Shown: positions 7,815-15,732 of the stretch, in pieces
Layout of the letters: each line of letters begins with the position of its first letter
Numbering within the stretch: position 1 is the stretch's first letter
From: Streptomyces sp. NBC_00273
GTDB lineage: Bacteria; Actinomycetota; Actinomycetes; Streptomycetales; Streptomycetaceae
NCBI RefSeq assembly: GCF_036178145.1
Contig: NZ_CP108067.1
Location: forward strand, 2,170,001 to 2,234,000
DNA length: 64,000 bases
Direction of reading: 5' to 3'
Position numbers and translations under genes: made by a program
The notes under the pieces: generated by a model
Database searches by the model: none
The model's input: the letters and a program-made list of their open reading frames with translations, nothing else
What the model was told of the DNA's origin: nothing

Positions 7815-8471
7815 TCAGGTGCGGGTGGTGGGCCGGGCGGGCCGGGCGGCTTCGATCAGCTGGCGCAGGGCCCCGTAGTAGACCTCGTGGTCCGTCAGGG
7901 CGGGCAGTACGTCGGGCAGTCCACCGGAGAGCACGGGGAACTCCTCGGGATCCAGCGCGGCCAGGGCCGCCCGCGAGGCGGCGGTGGCCGCGCCCGGGTC
8001 CCGGTGGTCGACGAAGGCCGCGCTACCCAGGGTGAGCAGGTACATGCGGCGGTAGGCGGTCATCGCCTCGGCGGCGGTCATCCCGGCGGCCACGCTGTCG
8101 GCGAGGGCGGGCTCGACGAGCCGGGCCAGCAGCTGGCGCCCGAGCCAGGGCCGGCTGCCGCGCAGCGCCAGCAGTCCCGGGTGGGCGACGAGCAGCAGGT
8201 ACAGGGCGCGGAACCGCTGCTCGGCGGCCTGCGCCCAGTCCGTGCCGGCGGGGATCTCGGGGAGCTGCCCGGCGAGGTGCTCGGTGCAGAGGTCGAGCAG
8301 GCCGGCGAGGTCGCTGCAGCGGCGCTGCACCGTGGCGTGGGAGACCTCGAGCCGGTCGGCGAGGGTGCGGAAGCTCAGGTGGCCGGGCCCTTGCTCGTCG
8401 AGGATCCGCAGGGCGGCGACGGCGATGACCTCCGGGGTCGCACGGTCCAGGGCGGCTGATCTTCGCGGCAT
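7815..8471 (-). CDS. TetR/AcrR family regulator
   Basis: 218 residues. The N-terminal DNA-binding domain has the TetR helix-turn-helix (LSFRTLADRLEVSHATVQRR), and the C-terminal part is the all-helical ligand-binding and dimerisation domain. The ATG at 8471 has no Shine-Dalgarno and may be leaderless; a GTG at 8480 is an alternative. It heads the dehydratase operon and is divergent from the GH27 glycosidase gene, so it could control either or both. Palindromes overlapping its start support autoregulation. Confidence 0.87.
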   Translation of the reverse strand: MPRRSAALDRATPEVIAVAALRILDEQGPGHLSFRTLADRLEVSHATVQRRCSDLAGLLDLCTEHLAGQLPEIPAGTDWAQAAEQRFRALYLLLVAHPGLLALRGSRPWLGRQLLARLVEPALADSVAAGMTAAEAMTAYRRMYLLTLGSAAFVDHRDPGAATAASRAALAALDPEEFPVLSGGLPDVLPALTDHEVYYGALRQLIEAARPARPTTRT

Positions 8472-8472
8472 G

Positions 8473-8499
8473 AGATACACCGTAACATACGACGTATCT
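8473..8499. promoter_or_regulatory. Nested inverted repeats, candidate TetR operator
   Basis: Outer arms AGATAC (8473-8478) and GTATCT (8494-8499) are exact inverted copies; inside the right half lies ATACG-A-CGTAT (8487-8497). The site covers the presumed promoter and start of the TetR gene and lies about 130 bases from the GH27 start. Binding by the TetR protein is inferred from position. Confidence 0.5.
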
Positions 8500-8564
8500 G
8501 CACTTTCGTGTGACGTCGATTGCAGCCATATTGCTGGTCATCAGCCGACAATCAGCGACTTCTG

Positions 8565-8593
8565 TTGACAGTGGGTAATCGCCTCGCTGCACT
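8565..8593 (+). promoter_or_regulatory. Candidate promoter for the GH27-GH89 pair
   Basis: A consensus TTGACA at 8565-8570 is followed after 17 bases by TGCACT (8588-8593). The GTG start lies 34 bases further on, behind AAGGAG at 8617-8622. Just upstream, ATCAGCCGAC and ATCAGCGAC are repeated 11 bases apart and may be activator or repressor half-sites. Confidence 0.5.
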
Positions 8594-8627
8594 GGGCGCA
8601 CGACTGCCCCCACGTCAAGGAGACTCC

Positions 8628-10310
8628 GTGCCGCCTCGCCTGCGTGCAACGCTCCCCTGCCTGACCGCGGCCGCCCTGTTCGCCCTGGCGCTCTCCCCCG
8701 CCCCGGTGGCGGCCGAGCCCCGGGCGACCTCGGACACCCCGCTCGCGCTCACCCCTCCCATGGGCTGGAACAACTGGGCGCACTACATGTGCGACATCGA
8801 CGAGGCCAAGGTGGTGGCCAACGCCGACGCACTCGTGTCCACCGGGCTCGCCGCCAAGGGCTACGACACGGTGACCGTCGACGACTGCTGGATGACCAAG
8901 AGCCGCGACGCGCAGGGCAGTCTGGTCGTCGACACGAAGAAGTTCCCGCACGGCATGGCCTGGCTCGGCGAACACCTGCACGCCAAGGGCCTGAAGTTCG
9001 GCATCTACCAGGACGCGGGCTCCCTCACCTGCGAGAAGTACCCGGGCAGCGGCGCCCCCCAGGGCGGCGGCGCGGACCACTACGCGCAGGACGCCCGCCA
9101 GTTCGCCTCCTGGAAGGTGGACTACGTCAAGATGGACGGCTGCAACCTCTGGGTCCCGGAGGGCGCGACCAAGGAGGAGGCCTACCGCGACGCCTACAAC
9201 GCCGTCGCGAAGGCACTGCGCGAGAGCGGCCGGGACATGGTCCTGTCGGCCTCGGCGCCCGCCTACTTCCAGCAGGGCGAGTGGGGCGGCTCCGACTGGC
9301 ACAAGGTCCTCGGCTGGGTCGGCGAGACCGGCCAGCTGTGGCGCGAGGGCAAGGACATCAAGGTCTACAACCCCGCCGCACCCGCCACTTCGCGGTGGAG
9401 CGCGGTGCTGGGCAACTACGGTTACAACCGCTGGCTCGGCCGGTACGCGGGCCCCGGCAACTGGAACGACCCCGACTTCCTGATCGCGGGCGCCCCCGGC
9501 CTCACGGCCACCGAGAGCCGCAGCCAAGTCGCCCTGTGGGCCATGATGGCCGCCCCCTTCATCCTCTCGTCCGACGTCTCGAAGCTCACCCCGGCGGGCC
9601 TCACGGCCCTCGGCAACACCCGGATGATCCAGCTGGACCAGGACCCGATGGGCCGTCAGGGCTCGGTGGTCTCCTCCAACGCCACCTTCGAGATCCTCGT
9701 ACGGCCGCTCGCGAACGGCGACCGCGCGGTGGCCGTGCTCAACCGCTCCGCCGCCACCCGGGACATCAACGTGCCGCTCGACGAGATCGGCCTGGCCGAC
9801 TGCACCGTCGGCGCCGACGCCCAGGACCTGTGGACCGGTACGCGCCGCACGGTCTCCGCAGCGCTGACCGGGAAGGTCGCCGGACACGACACCGGCGTGT
9901 GGCGGCTCACCCCGCGCGGCTGCGCCGAGGCCGTACCCACCGGGCAGGTCGTCGGTGACGGCGCCCGGTGTGCCGACGGCGCCAACACCACCGGCGTCGG
10001 CGCCGTGGTGATGGCCGCCTGCACCGGAGCCCCCGACCAGCGCTGGACCGTGGGCAAGGACGCGACCCTGCGGCTGGCCGGCGAGTGCCTGTCGGCGGGC
10101 GCCGACCGGATCGTGGAACTGGCCGACTGCTCGAACCGTCCGCAGGAACAGCCCGGCCAGAGCTGGTCGCAGCGTCGCGACGGAGCCCTCGTGGAGGAGG
10201 TCAGCGGGATGTGCCTGACGGCTCCCGCGGCTGCCGCCCCGGCCGAGCGGCTGCGGCTGACCGACTGCGGCGACCACCGGGTCGACCAGGCCTGGGCCCT
10301 GCCGGTCTGA
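8628..10310 (+). CDS. Secreted GH27 alpha-galactosidase with C-terminal ricin-type lectin domain
   Basis: 560 residues. A signal peptide spans residues 1-29 with cleavage near VAA-EP. The GH27 barrel begins LTPPMGWNNW. The nucleophile is D170 in YVKMDGC, and D243 in the GKDIK segment is the likely acid/base by comparison with the WR.x.DI motif of the family; GNWNDPDF follows. A beta-sandwich domain reaches about residue 430, and the last 130 residues look like a ricin B/CBM13 module with Cys pairs. Known members release terminal alpha-galactose, or alpha-GalNAc in some cases, outside the cell. Start is GTG at 8628 after AAGGAG. It is 15 bases before a GH89 gene, so the two probably act on one glycan. 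Confidence 0.9.
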   Translation: MPPRLRATLPCLTAAALFALALSPAPVAAEPRATSDTPLALTPPMGWNNWAHYMCDIDEAKVVANADALVSTGLAAKGYDTVTVDDCWMTKSRDAQGSLVVDTKKFPHGMAWLGEHLHAKGLKFGIYQDAGSLTCEKYPGSGAPQGGGADHYAQDARQFASWKVDYVKMDGCNLWVPEGATKEEAYRDAYNAVAKALRESGRDMVLSASAPAYFQQGEWGGSDWHKVLGWVGETGQLWREGKDIKVYNPAAPATSRWSAVLGNYGYNRWLGRYAGPGNWNDPDFLIAGAPGLTATESRSQVALWAMMAAPFILSSDVSKLTPAGLTALGNTRMIQLDQDPMGRQGSVVSSNATFEILVRPLANGDRAVAVLNRSAATRDINVPLDEIGLADCTVGADAQDLWTGTRRTVSAALTGKVAGHDTGVWRLTPRGCAEAVPTGQVVGDGARCADGANTTGVGAVVMAACTGAPDQRWTVGKDATLRLAGECLSAGADRIVELADCSNRPQEQPGQSWSQRRDGALVEEVSGMCLTAPAAAAPAERLRLTDCGDHRVDQAWALPV

Positions 10311-10325
10311 CGGCCGGGCGAACGG

Positions 10326-12635
10326 ATGAGGAACCCGACGCATCGCAGCGGGCGCAGGCCGAGGACCCGGCGCCCGCTCGCCCTCGCCGCGCTTCCCGCG
10401 GCGCTGCTGGCACTGATCTGCGCGGGCCCCGCGCCCGGGGCCACCGCCCCGGGCGCGGGGTCGCCCGCACGGGCCGACGTGAGGACGGACGCGCACCCGG
10501 GTGCCGCCCGGGGTCCGGGCCTGGCCCGCACCTTCGACGTCGCGCCCGCGCGGGCCGCCCTCCAGCGGCTGCTTCCGCGCCACTGGGGGCAGTTCACCCT
10601 GGTACCCGACACCACCGCCGCCTCCGACACCTTCACCGTGTCCGGCACCGCCGGCGCGATCACCGTGCGCGGCAGCACCGGGGCCACCCTGCTCACCGGC
10701 GTCGGCTGGTACCTCCAGCACGTCGCCGGGGTCGACATCGGCTGGCCCGGCGACAGCATCGGCATGCTGCCCGGCCGGCTGCCGGCGGTCCCGGCGCCGG
10801 TCACCCGCGGCGCGCAGGTCCCGCACCGGTACGCGCTGAACGACACCGACGACGGGTACTCGGGCCCGTACCGCTCCTTCGAGGAGCACCAGCGGCAGAT
10901 CGACCTGCTCGCCCTGCACGGCATCAACGAGGTGTTCGTGCAGGTCGGCGCCGAGTACCCGTACTACCGGGCGCTCCAGGGGTTCGGCTACTCCCCCGAG
11001 GAGCTGCGGCAGTGGATCCCCGGCCCCGGCCACCAGAGCTGGTGGCTGCTGCAGAACCTGAGCGGATTCGGCGGTCCGGTCACCGAGCGGCTGATGCGCG
11101 AGCGCGCCGAGCTGGGCGGGCGGATCACCGAGCAGCTGCGCGGGCTCGGCATGACCCCGGTGCTGCCGGGCTTCTTCGGCACCGTGCCGCCCGGCTTCGC
11201 CGCCCGCAACCCGGGGGCGGCGACGGTGGCGCAGGGCGACTGGGCGGGCTTCGACCGCCCGGACTGGCTCGACCCCGCCTCGCCCGTGTTCGGGAGGCTG
11301 GCCGCCGCGTACTACGCCGAGCAGCGCGCGGTGTTCGGGGACAGCACGATGTACCGGATGAGCCCGCTGCACGAGGGCGGGCAGAGCGGCTCCGTCGACG
11401 TCGGCGCGGCCGCGGGCGCCATCCAGCGCGCACTGCACGCCGCGCACCCCGGGGCGCTGTGGGCGGTGCTGGGCTGGCAGGACGACCCCACCGCGGAGCT
11501 GCTGGCCGGGGTGGACACCTCGAAGCTGCTGATCCTGGACGGGCTGTCCGACCGGTACAACCGGCTCGACCGCGAGGCGCGTTGGGGTGGGGTCCCGTAC
11601 GCGATGGGCACCATCTACAACTTCGGCGGGCACACCACGGTCGGTGCGAACAGCTCCGTGTGGATCGAGCGGTTCGGCCCCTGGCGGGACAAGGCGAACA
11701 GCGCCCTCGCCGGGATCGCGTACCTGCCGGAGGCCACCGGGACCAATCCGGCCGCCTTCGACCTGTTCACCGATCTGGCCTGGGAGCGCGGGCCGATCGA
11801 CCAGCGCCGGTGGTTCGCCGACTTCGCCGCCCGCCGCTACGGCCGCCCGGACGCCGCGGCGGCCGCGGCCTGGGAGGAGCTCCGCAAGGGGCCGTACAGC
11901 ACCTCCTCGGGGCTGTGGTCGGAGTCGCAGGACAGCCTGTTCACCGCCCGACCGAGCCTGACCGCGGCCGGGGCGGCGTACTGGAGCCCGAAGTCCATGC
12001 GCTATCCGGCCGGCTCGGTGCGCAAGGCCCTGGACCACCTGCTGGAGGTGGATCCGGCGCTGCGCGGATCCAGCGCCTACCGCTTCGACCTGGTGGACAC
12101 CGCCCGGCAGGCCCTCGCCAACCACTCGCGGGTGCTGCTGCCGAAGATCAAGACGGCCTACGAGGCCAAGGACCTGACCCGCTTCCGGACCCTGACGGCC
12201 GAATGGCAAGACGACGAGCGCATGTTGGAGGCGGTCACCGGATCCGACCCGGCCTTCCTCCTCGGCACCTGGCTCGCCGGGGCCCGCTCCTGGGGCGCCG
12301 ACCAGGCCGAACGGGACCGGTACGAGTACGACGCCCGCTCGCTGCTGAGCGTGTGGGGCCGCCACAGCACCAGCGAGGGCGGTTTCCTGCACGACTACGC
12401 GAACCGCGAATGGAGCGGCCTGATCTCGGAGTTGTACGCACCCCGGTGGGCGCGCTACTTCGCTTCGCTGGACGAGGCGCTGGTGAAGAAGGCCGCGCCG
12501 CGGGCGATCGACTGGCACGCCTTCGAGGCGGAGTGGGCGGGACGCACCACGCGCCATCCGAACCGGCCGAACGGTGACCCGTACCGGCTGGCCGCACGGA
12601 TCGCCGCCGCCCTGCCGGCGGCTGCCGCCCGCTGA
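10326..12635 (+). CDS. Secreted GH89 alpha-N-acetylglucosaminidase
   Basis: 769 residues with a basic N-terminus and a hydrophobic signal segment ending near residue 40. Domain order follows NAGLU: an N-terminal alpha/beta domain (to about 150), a TIM barrel (WPGDSIGMLP, then YALNDTDDGY, RSFEEHQRQIDLLALHGIN), and a C-terminal helical domain. E350 in SPLHEGG corresponds in position to a conserved catalytic glutamate. GH89 enzymes remove terminal alpha-linked GlcNAc. The short gap after the GH27 gene and the weak ribosome site suggest translational coupling. Together with GH27 it suggests degradation of glycans capped with alpha-Gal and alpha-GlcNAc, such as mucin-like or heparin-like chains; the polymer itself is not identified. 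Confidence 0.9.
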   Translation: MRNPTHRSGRRPRTRRPLALAALPAALLALICAGPAPGATAPGAGSPARADVRTDAHPGAARGPGLARTFDVAPARAALQRLLPRHWGQFTLVPDTTAASDTFTVSGTAGAITVRGSTGATLLTGVGWYLQHVAGVDIGWPGDSIGMLPGRLPAVPAPVTRGAQVPHRYALNDTDDGYSGPYRSFEEHQRQIDLLALHGINEVFVQVGAEYPYYRALQGFGYSPEELRQWIPGPGHQSWWLLQNLSGFGGPVTERLMRERAELGGRITEQLRGLGMTPVLPGFFGTVPPGFAARNPGAATVAQGDWAGFDRPDWLDPASPVFGRLAAAYYAEQRAVFGDSTMYRMSPLHEGGQSGSVDVGAAAGAIQRALHAAHPGALWAVLGWQDDPTAELLAGVDTSKLLILDGLSDRYNRLDREARWGGVPYAMGTIYNFGGHTTVGANSSVWIERFGPWRDKANSALAGIAYLPEATGTNPAAFDLFTDLAWERGPIDQRRWFADFAARRYGRPDAAAAAAWEELRKGPYSTSSGLWSESQDSLFTARPSLTAAGAAYWSPKSMRYPAGSVRKALDHLLEVDPALRGSSAYRFDLVDTARQALANHSRVLLPKIKTAYEAKDLTRFRTLTAEWQDDERMLEAVTGSDPAFLLGTWLAGARSWGADQAERDRYEYDARSLLSVWGRHSTSEGGFLHDYANREWSGLISELYAPRWARYFASLDEALVKKAAPRAIDWHAFEAEWAGRTTRHPNRPNGDPYRLAARIAAALPAAAAR

Positions 12636-12640
12636 CCCGT

Positions 12641-12677
12641 GCCGGGGGCCCGTCCGGACCCCGGGCGGCCCCCCGGC
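12641..12677. terminator. GC-rich hairpin between convergent genes
   Basis: GCCGGGGG (12641-12648) pairs with CCCCCGGC (12670-12677); a small CCGG-type stem sits in the loop. It starts six bases after the GH89 stop and ends seven bases before the stop of the convergent MFS gene, so it can act in both directions. Confidence 0.5.
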
Positions 12678-12683
12678 GCGGAT

Positions 12684-13931
12684 TCACGGGTTCCGTTTCT
12701 GCCCCGCCCGTGCGGCCCCGGCGGCCGCCAGGCCGAGGACGGCGATCGAGGCGGCCGAGGCCAGCAGGGTCTGCCGGGCTCCGAGCCCGGCCACCAGCGG
12801 GCCGCCCAGCGCGGTACCGAGCGGCACCGCGAGCACCCGGACCGCAGAGCTCGCGGCCAGGGTCTGGGGAAGCAGTTCCGGCGGGGCCGAACGCTGGAAG
12901 AGGGCGGTGGACAGCGAGGCGTACGGGGGCCAGAGCAGCCCGGCTACGGCGAACCCGGCGACGGCGAACGCCGTCGGCGCCCCCAGCCCCGTCGGCAGCA
13001 GGAAGACCCCGAAGGCGGCGACGATGCCGGTCGTGACCGGCCACACCGGCAGGCGGTTCAGGTATCCGGTCAGGATCGAGCCGAGGACGGCACCGACACC
13101 GAACGCGGTGTAGAAGGCGGCCAGCAGGCCCGCCGAAGCGCCCAGACCGTCCGATACGTACAGCGGCAGGGCGACGTACACGGGACCGAAGAGGCAGAAG
13201 AAGGCGAAGCTCAGGGCGAGCAGGCCCAGCAGGGCCGGGGTGCGGCGGATGACGGCGAAGCCCGCGGTCCGGGAGGCGCCCTCCTCGGGTGCGGGCGCGT
13301 CGTCGTGCGGCACGCCGAAGAGGAAGGTGGCGGCCAGGACGAGGAAGGTCGCCGCGTCGACGGCGATCACGGTCGCGGCGCCACCCCACAGGATCAGGGC
13401 GCCGGCGAGGGGCGGGCCGAGGACGGTGGAGAGCGAGCCGATGCCGGACAGGACGGCGTTGCCGGCCAGGTGGTCGCGCTCCGGCAGCAGCCGGGCCAGC
13501 AAGGTGTAGACGCCGGCCTGGCCCCACGAGTGGAGGACGCAGGACAGGGCGAGCAGGGCGACGTACAGCTCGATGCTCAGCGTCCCCAGGGCGTGACACA
13601 CGGGGATCGCGCCCAGGGCGGTGGCGCGCAGCAGGGCGTCGCAGGCGACCAGTCGGGCCGGGGAGCGGCGGCGCAGGAACCGGCCGAGGAGGACGGCTCC
13701 CGCGGCGCCCGAGAGCGTGTGGGCCGCGGCGGCCAGGGCCACCCACGTGCCGCGTTCCGCCGCCGGTGCGATCTCGATCGCCAGCCAGCTCACGGCGACC
13801 ACCGCCATGCCGTCGCCGAGGGACGAGACGGTGAACCCCGGTAACAGGCGGCGCAGCGTCGAGTGGGTGAGTACGGGCCGGTAGGGCGAGGCGCGGATGG
13901 TCCGGTCGGGTTTCAGGGGCACGGTGTCCAC
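12684..13931 (-). CDS. MFS transporter, EntS-like multidrug or siderophore exporter type
   Basis: 415 residues with about 12 hydrophobic helices. An acidic and basic loop lies after helix 2 (LGRFLRRRSPARLVACD) and a longer hydrophilic central loop around residue 205 (VPHDDAPAPEEGASRT). The first helix has the SSLGDGMAVVAVSWLA pattern of the EntS/DHA3 exporter group. Start is GTG at 13931. Codon 30 is TTA, the rare leucine codon read by the bldA tRNA in Streptomyces, so translation is likely developmentally limited. It stands alone between convergent and divergent genes; substrate unknown. Confidence 0.87.
   Translation of the reverse strand: MDTVPLKPDRTIRASPYRPVLTHSTLRRLLPGFTVSSLGDGMAVVAVSWLAIEIAPAAERGTWVALAAAAHTLSGAAGAVLLGRFLRRRSPARLVACDALLRATALGAIPVCHALGTLSIELYVALLALSCVLHSWGQAGVYTLLARLLPERDHLAGNAVLSGIGSLSTVLGPPLAGALILWGGAATVIAVDAATFLVLAATFLFGVPHDDAPAPEEGASRTAGFAVIRRTPALLGLLALSFAFFCLFGPVYVALPLYVSDGLGASAGLLAAFYTAFGVGAVLGSILTGYLNRLPVWPVTTGIVAAFGVFLLPTGLGAPTAFAVAGFAVAGLLWPPYASLSTALFQRSAPPELLPQTLAASSAVRVLAVPLGTALGGPLVAGLGARQTLLASAASIAVLGLAAAGAARAGQKRNP
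13842..13844 (-). other. TTA leucine codon in the MFS exporter gene
   Basis: The trinucleotide taa on the plus strand reads TTA in frame as codon 30 (R-R-L-L-P-G) of the minus-strand transporter. In Streptomyces TTA requires the bldA leucyl-tRNA, which is active late in growth. This is one of only two in-frame TTA codons I found in the window. Confidence 0.85.
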
Positions 13932-14103
13932 GCTTTCGGGGAACGGGGAACGGGAAGGGACATGACGTCATCGTTGCCGCGCACCCGGCCTTCGCCGCGG
14001 CCCGTTCGCTCCGGGCACGGTCCTTTCACCCTGGGCGCAAGCGAGGTCGGGCCCGGCGGCACGGCGCCGACGCGGAGCCGCCCGAGCGCGGGACACTGGC
14101 CGT

Positions 14104-15732
14104 GTGGAGTCAGACCCGAGCCGTTCCGCGCGGCTGCGGCGCACGACGGGCGCCGTCAGCGGGATCGTCGCGGCCGTGGCCGGACTGGCGTCAGCGCAGC
14201 TGGCCGCCGCAGCGGCCGGCCGGCCCGAGGCCTCGCCGGTCACGGCGGTCGGCGGGGCCGTGGTGGACCTGACGCCGGTGGCCGTCCGGGAATGGGCCAT
14301 CCGACTGTTCGGCACCTCCGACAAACTGGTGCTGGGCCTCGGCATCCTCGTGGCCCTGGCCGCGGTCGCCGTCGGCACCGGGCTGCTCGCCGTACGCCAC
14401 CTCCCCGCCGCGATCGCCGTCACGGGCGGATTCGGGCTGGTGGGGGCACTGGCCGCGCTCAGCCGGCCGGAGGCCTCCTGGCAGGACGCGCTGCCCTCCC
14501 TGGTGGGCGCACTCGTCTCGGCCGGGGTGCTGTACCTGCTGGTCACGGCCGGGAAGCGGACCCGCCCGACCGGAGCTCCGCCGGGCGGGGCCGGGTCGAT
14601 GGACCGGCGCGGCTTCGGCCGACTGGTGGTCGCCGTCCTGGCGGCGTCGGCCGGGGTCGGACTCGGGGCACGACGGCTGGGTGCGCACGGCAGCGCCGAC
14701 GCCACCGCCTCCCGGGCCCGCTTCGTCCTCCCCCGGCCCACCGTGCCCGCACCGCCGGTGCCCGCCGGGGCTGACCTGCGGGTGCCGGGGCTCGGCCCCT
14801 TCCTCACCCCGGACCAGGACTTCTACCGGGTGGACACCGCGCTGGTGGTCCCGCGCGTGGACGCGGACACCTGGCGGCTGCGCATCCACGGGGAGGGGGT
14901 GGCCCGGCCCCTGACCCTGGATCTGCGCCAGCTCCTCGCCCGCCCGGTGGTCGAGCACGACATCACCCTCACCTGCGTGTCCAACGAGGTCGGCGGCCCG
15001 TACGCGGGTAACGCCCGCTGGCTCGGCGTGCGCCTCGGGGACGTGCTGCGCGAAGCGGGGGTGCGGCCGCCGTCCGAGGGCGGGCCCGCCGACCAGCTGG
15101 TGGCGCGTTCGGTGGACGGCATGACCATCGGCACACCGGTCGAGACCGTCATGGACGGCCGGGCGGCGCTCCTGGCCGTCGGCATGAACGGCCGACCGTT
15201 GCCCTTCGCCCACGGGTTCCCGGTCCGGATGGTCGTACCGGGCCTGTACGGGTACGTCTCCGCCTGCAAATGGCTCACCGAGCTGCGGCTGACCACCTTC
15301 GCCGCGTACGACGCCTACTGGGTGCGCAGGTCCTGGGCCCAGCAGGCCACGGTCAAGACGCAGTCGCGGATCGACACCCCGCGCCCGTACGCCGACCTGG
15401 CGCCGGGCCGGGTACCCGTAGCCGGGGTGGCCTGGGCCCAGCACCGAGGGATCGAGCGGGTCCAGGTCCGGGTGGACGGCGGCCCCTGGCAGGAGGCGCG
15501 GCTCGGGACGGCGGACGGCCTCGACACCTGGCGCCAATGGGTGTGGCCGTGGGAGGCGACCCCCGGCCCGCACACCCTGGAGGTCCGCGCCACGGACGGC
15601 ACGGGCGCGGTGCAGACGGGGGTCCGCACCGGGACCGTGCCGGACGGGGCGACGGGGTGGCACGCGGTGGACGTACGCGTCCGGGCGCTAGGAAGCGGCG
15701 GTGGCCCGTCGGCCGGGGCGGACCGGCAGTGA
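14104..15732 (+). CDS. Membrane-anchored sulfite oxidase family molybdopterin oxidoreductase
   Basis: 542 residues. The first 160 contain about four transmembrane helices; a fifth hydrophobic segment (about 168-190) after a DRRGF stretch may be a signal anchor. The soluble domain (about 215-440) is the sulfite-oxidase molybdopterin fold, with the molybdenum-ligating cysteine at C291 in TLTCVSNEVGG. The C-terminal 100 residues form the Mo-co dimerisation domain (GVAWAQHRGIERVQVRVDGG). The active site should face outside the membrane. Electron partner and substrate are unknown; family members oxidise sulfite or reduce S- or N-oxides. Start is GTG at 14104, close behind a GACACT box. Its end overlaps the convergent P450 gene by 45 bases. 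Confidence 0.88.
   Translation: MESDPSRSARLRRTTGAVSGIVAAVAGLASAQLAAAAAGRPEASPVTAVGGAVVDLTPVAVREWAIRLFGTSDKLVLGLGILVALAAVAVGTGLLAVRHLPAAIAVTGGFGLVGALAALSRPEASWQDALPSLVGALVSAGVLYLLVTAGKRTRPTGAPPGGAGSMDRRGFGRLVVAVLAASAGVGLGARRLGAHGSADATASRARFVLPRPTVPAPPVPAGADLRVPGLGPFLTPDQDFYRVDTALVVPRVDADTWRLRIHGEGVARPLTLDLRQLLARPVVEHDITLTCVSNEVGGPYAGNARWLGVRLGDVLREAGVRPPSEGGPADQLVARSVDGMTIGTPVETVMDGRAALLAVGMNGRPLPFAHGFPVRMVVPGLYGYVSACKWLTELRLTTFAAYDAYWVRRSWAQQATVKTQSRIDTPRPYADLAPGRVPVAGVAWAQHRGIERVQVRVDGGPWQEARLGTADGLDTWRQWVWPWEATPGPHTLEVRATDGTGAVQTGVRTGTVPDGATGWHAVDVRVRALGSGGGPSAGADRQ

Noticed and set aside
8541..12557. Very long minus-strand open frame (over 1300 codons) opposite the two glycosidase genes
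   Set aside because: It mirrors the third-position GC bias of the plus-strand genes, is low-complexity (Gly, Arg, Val, Gln rich), has no domain pattern, and both plus-strand genes are clear enzymes. It is a shadow frame.
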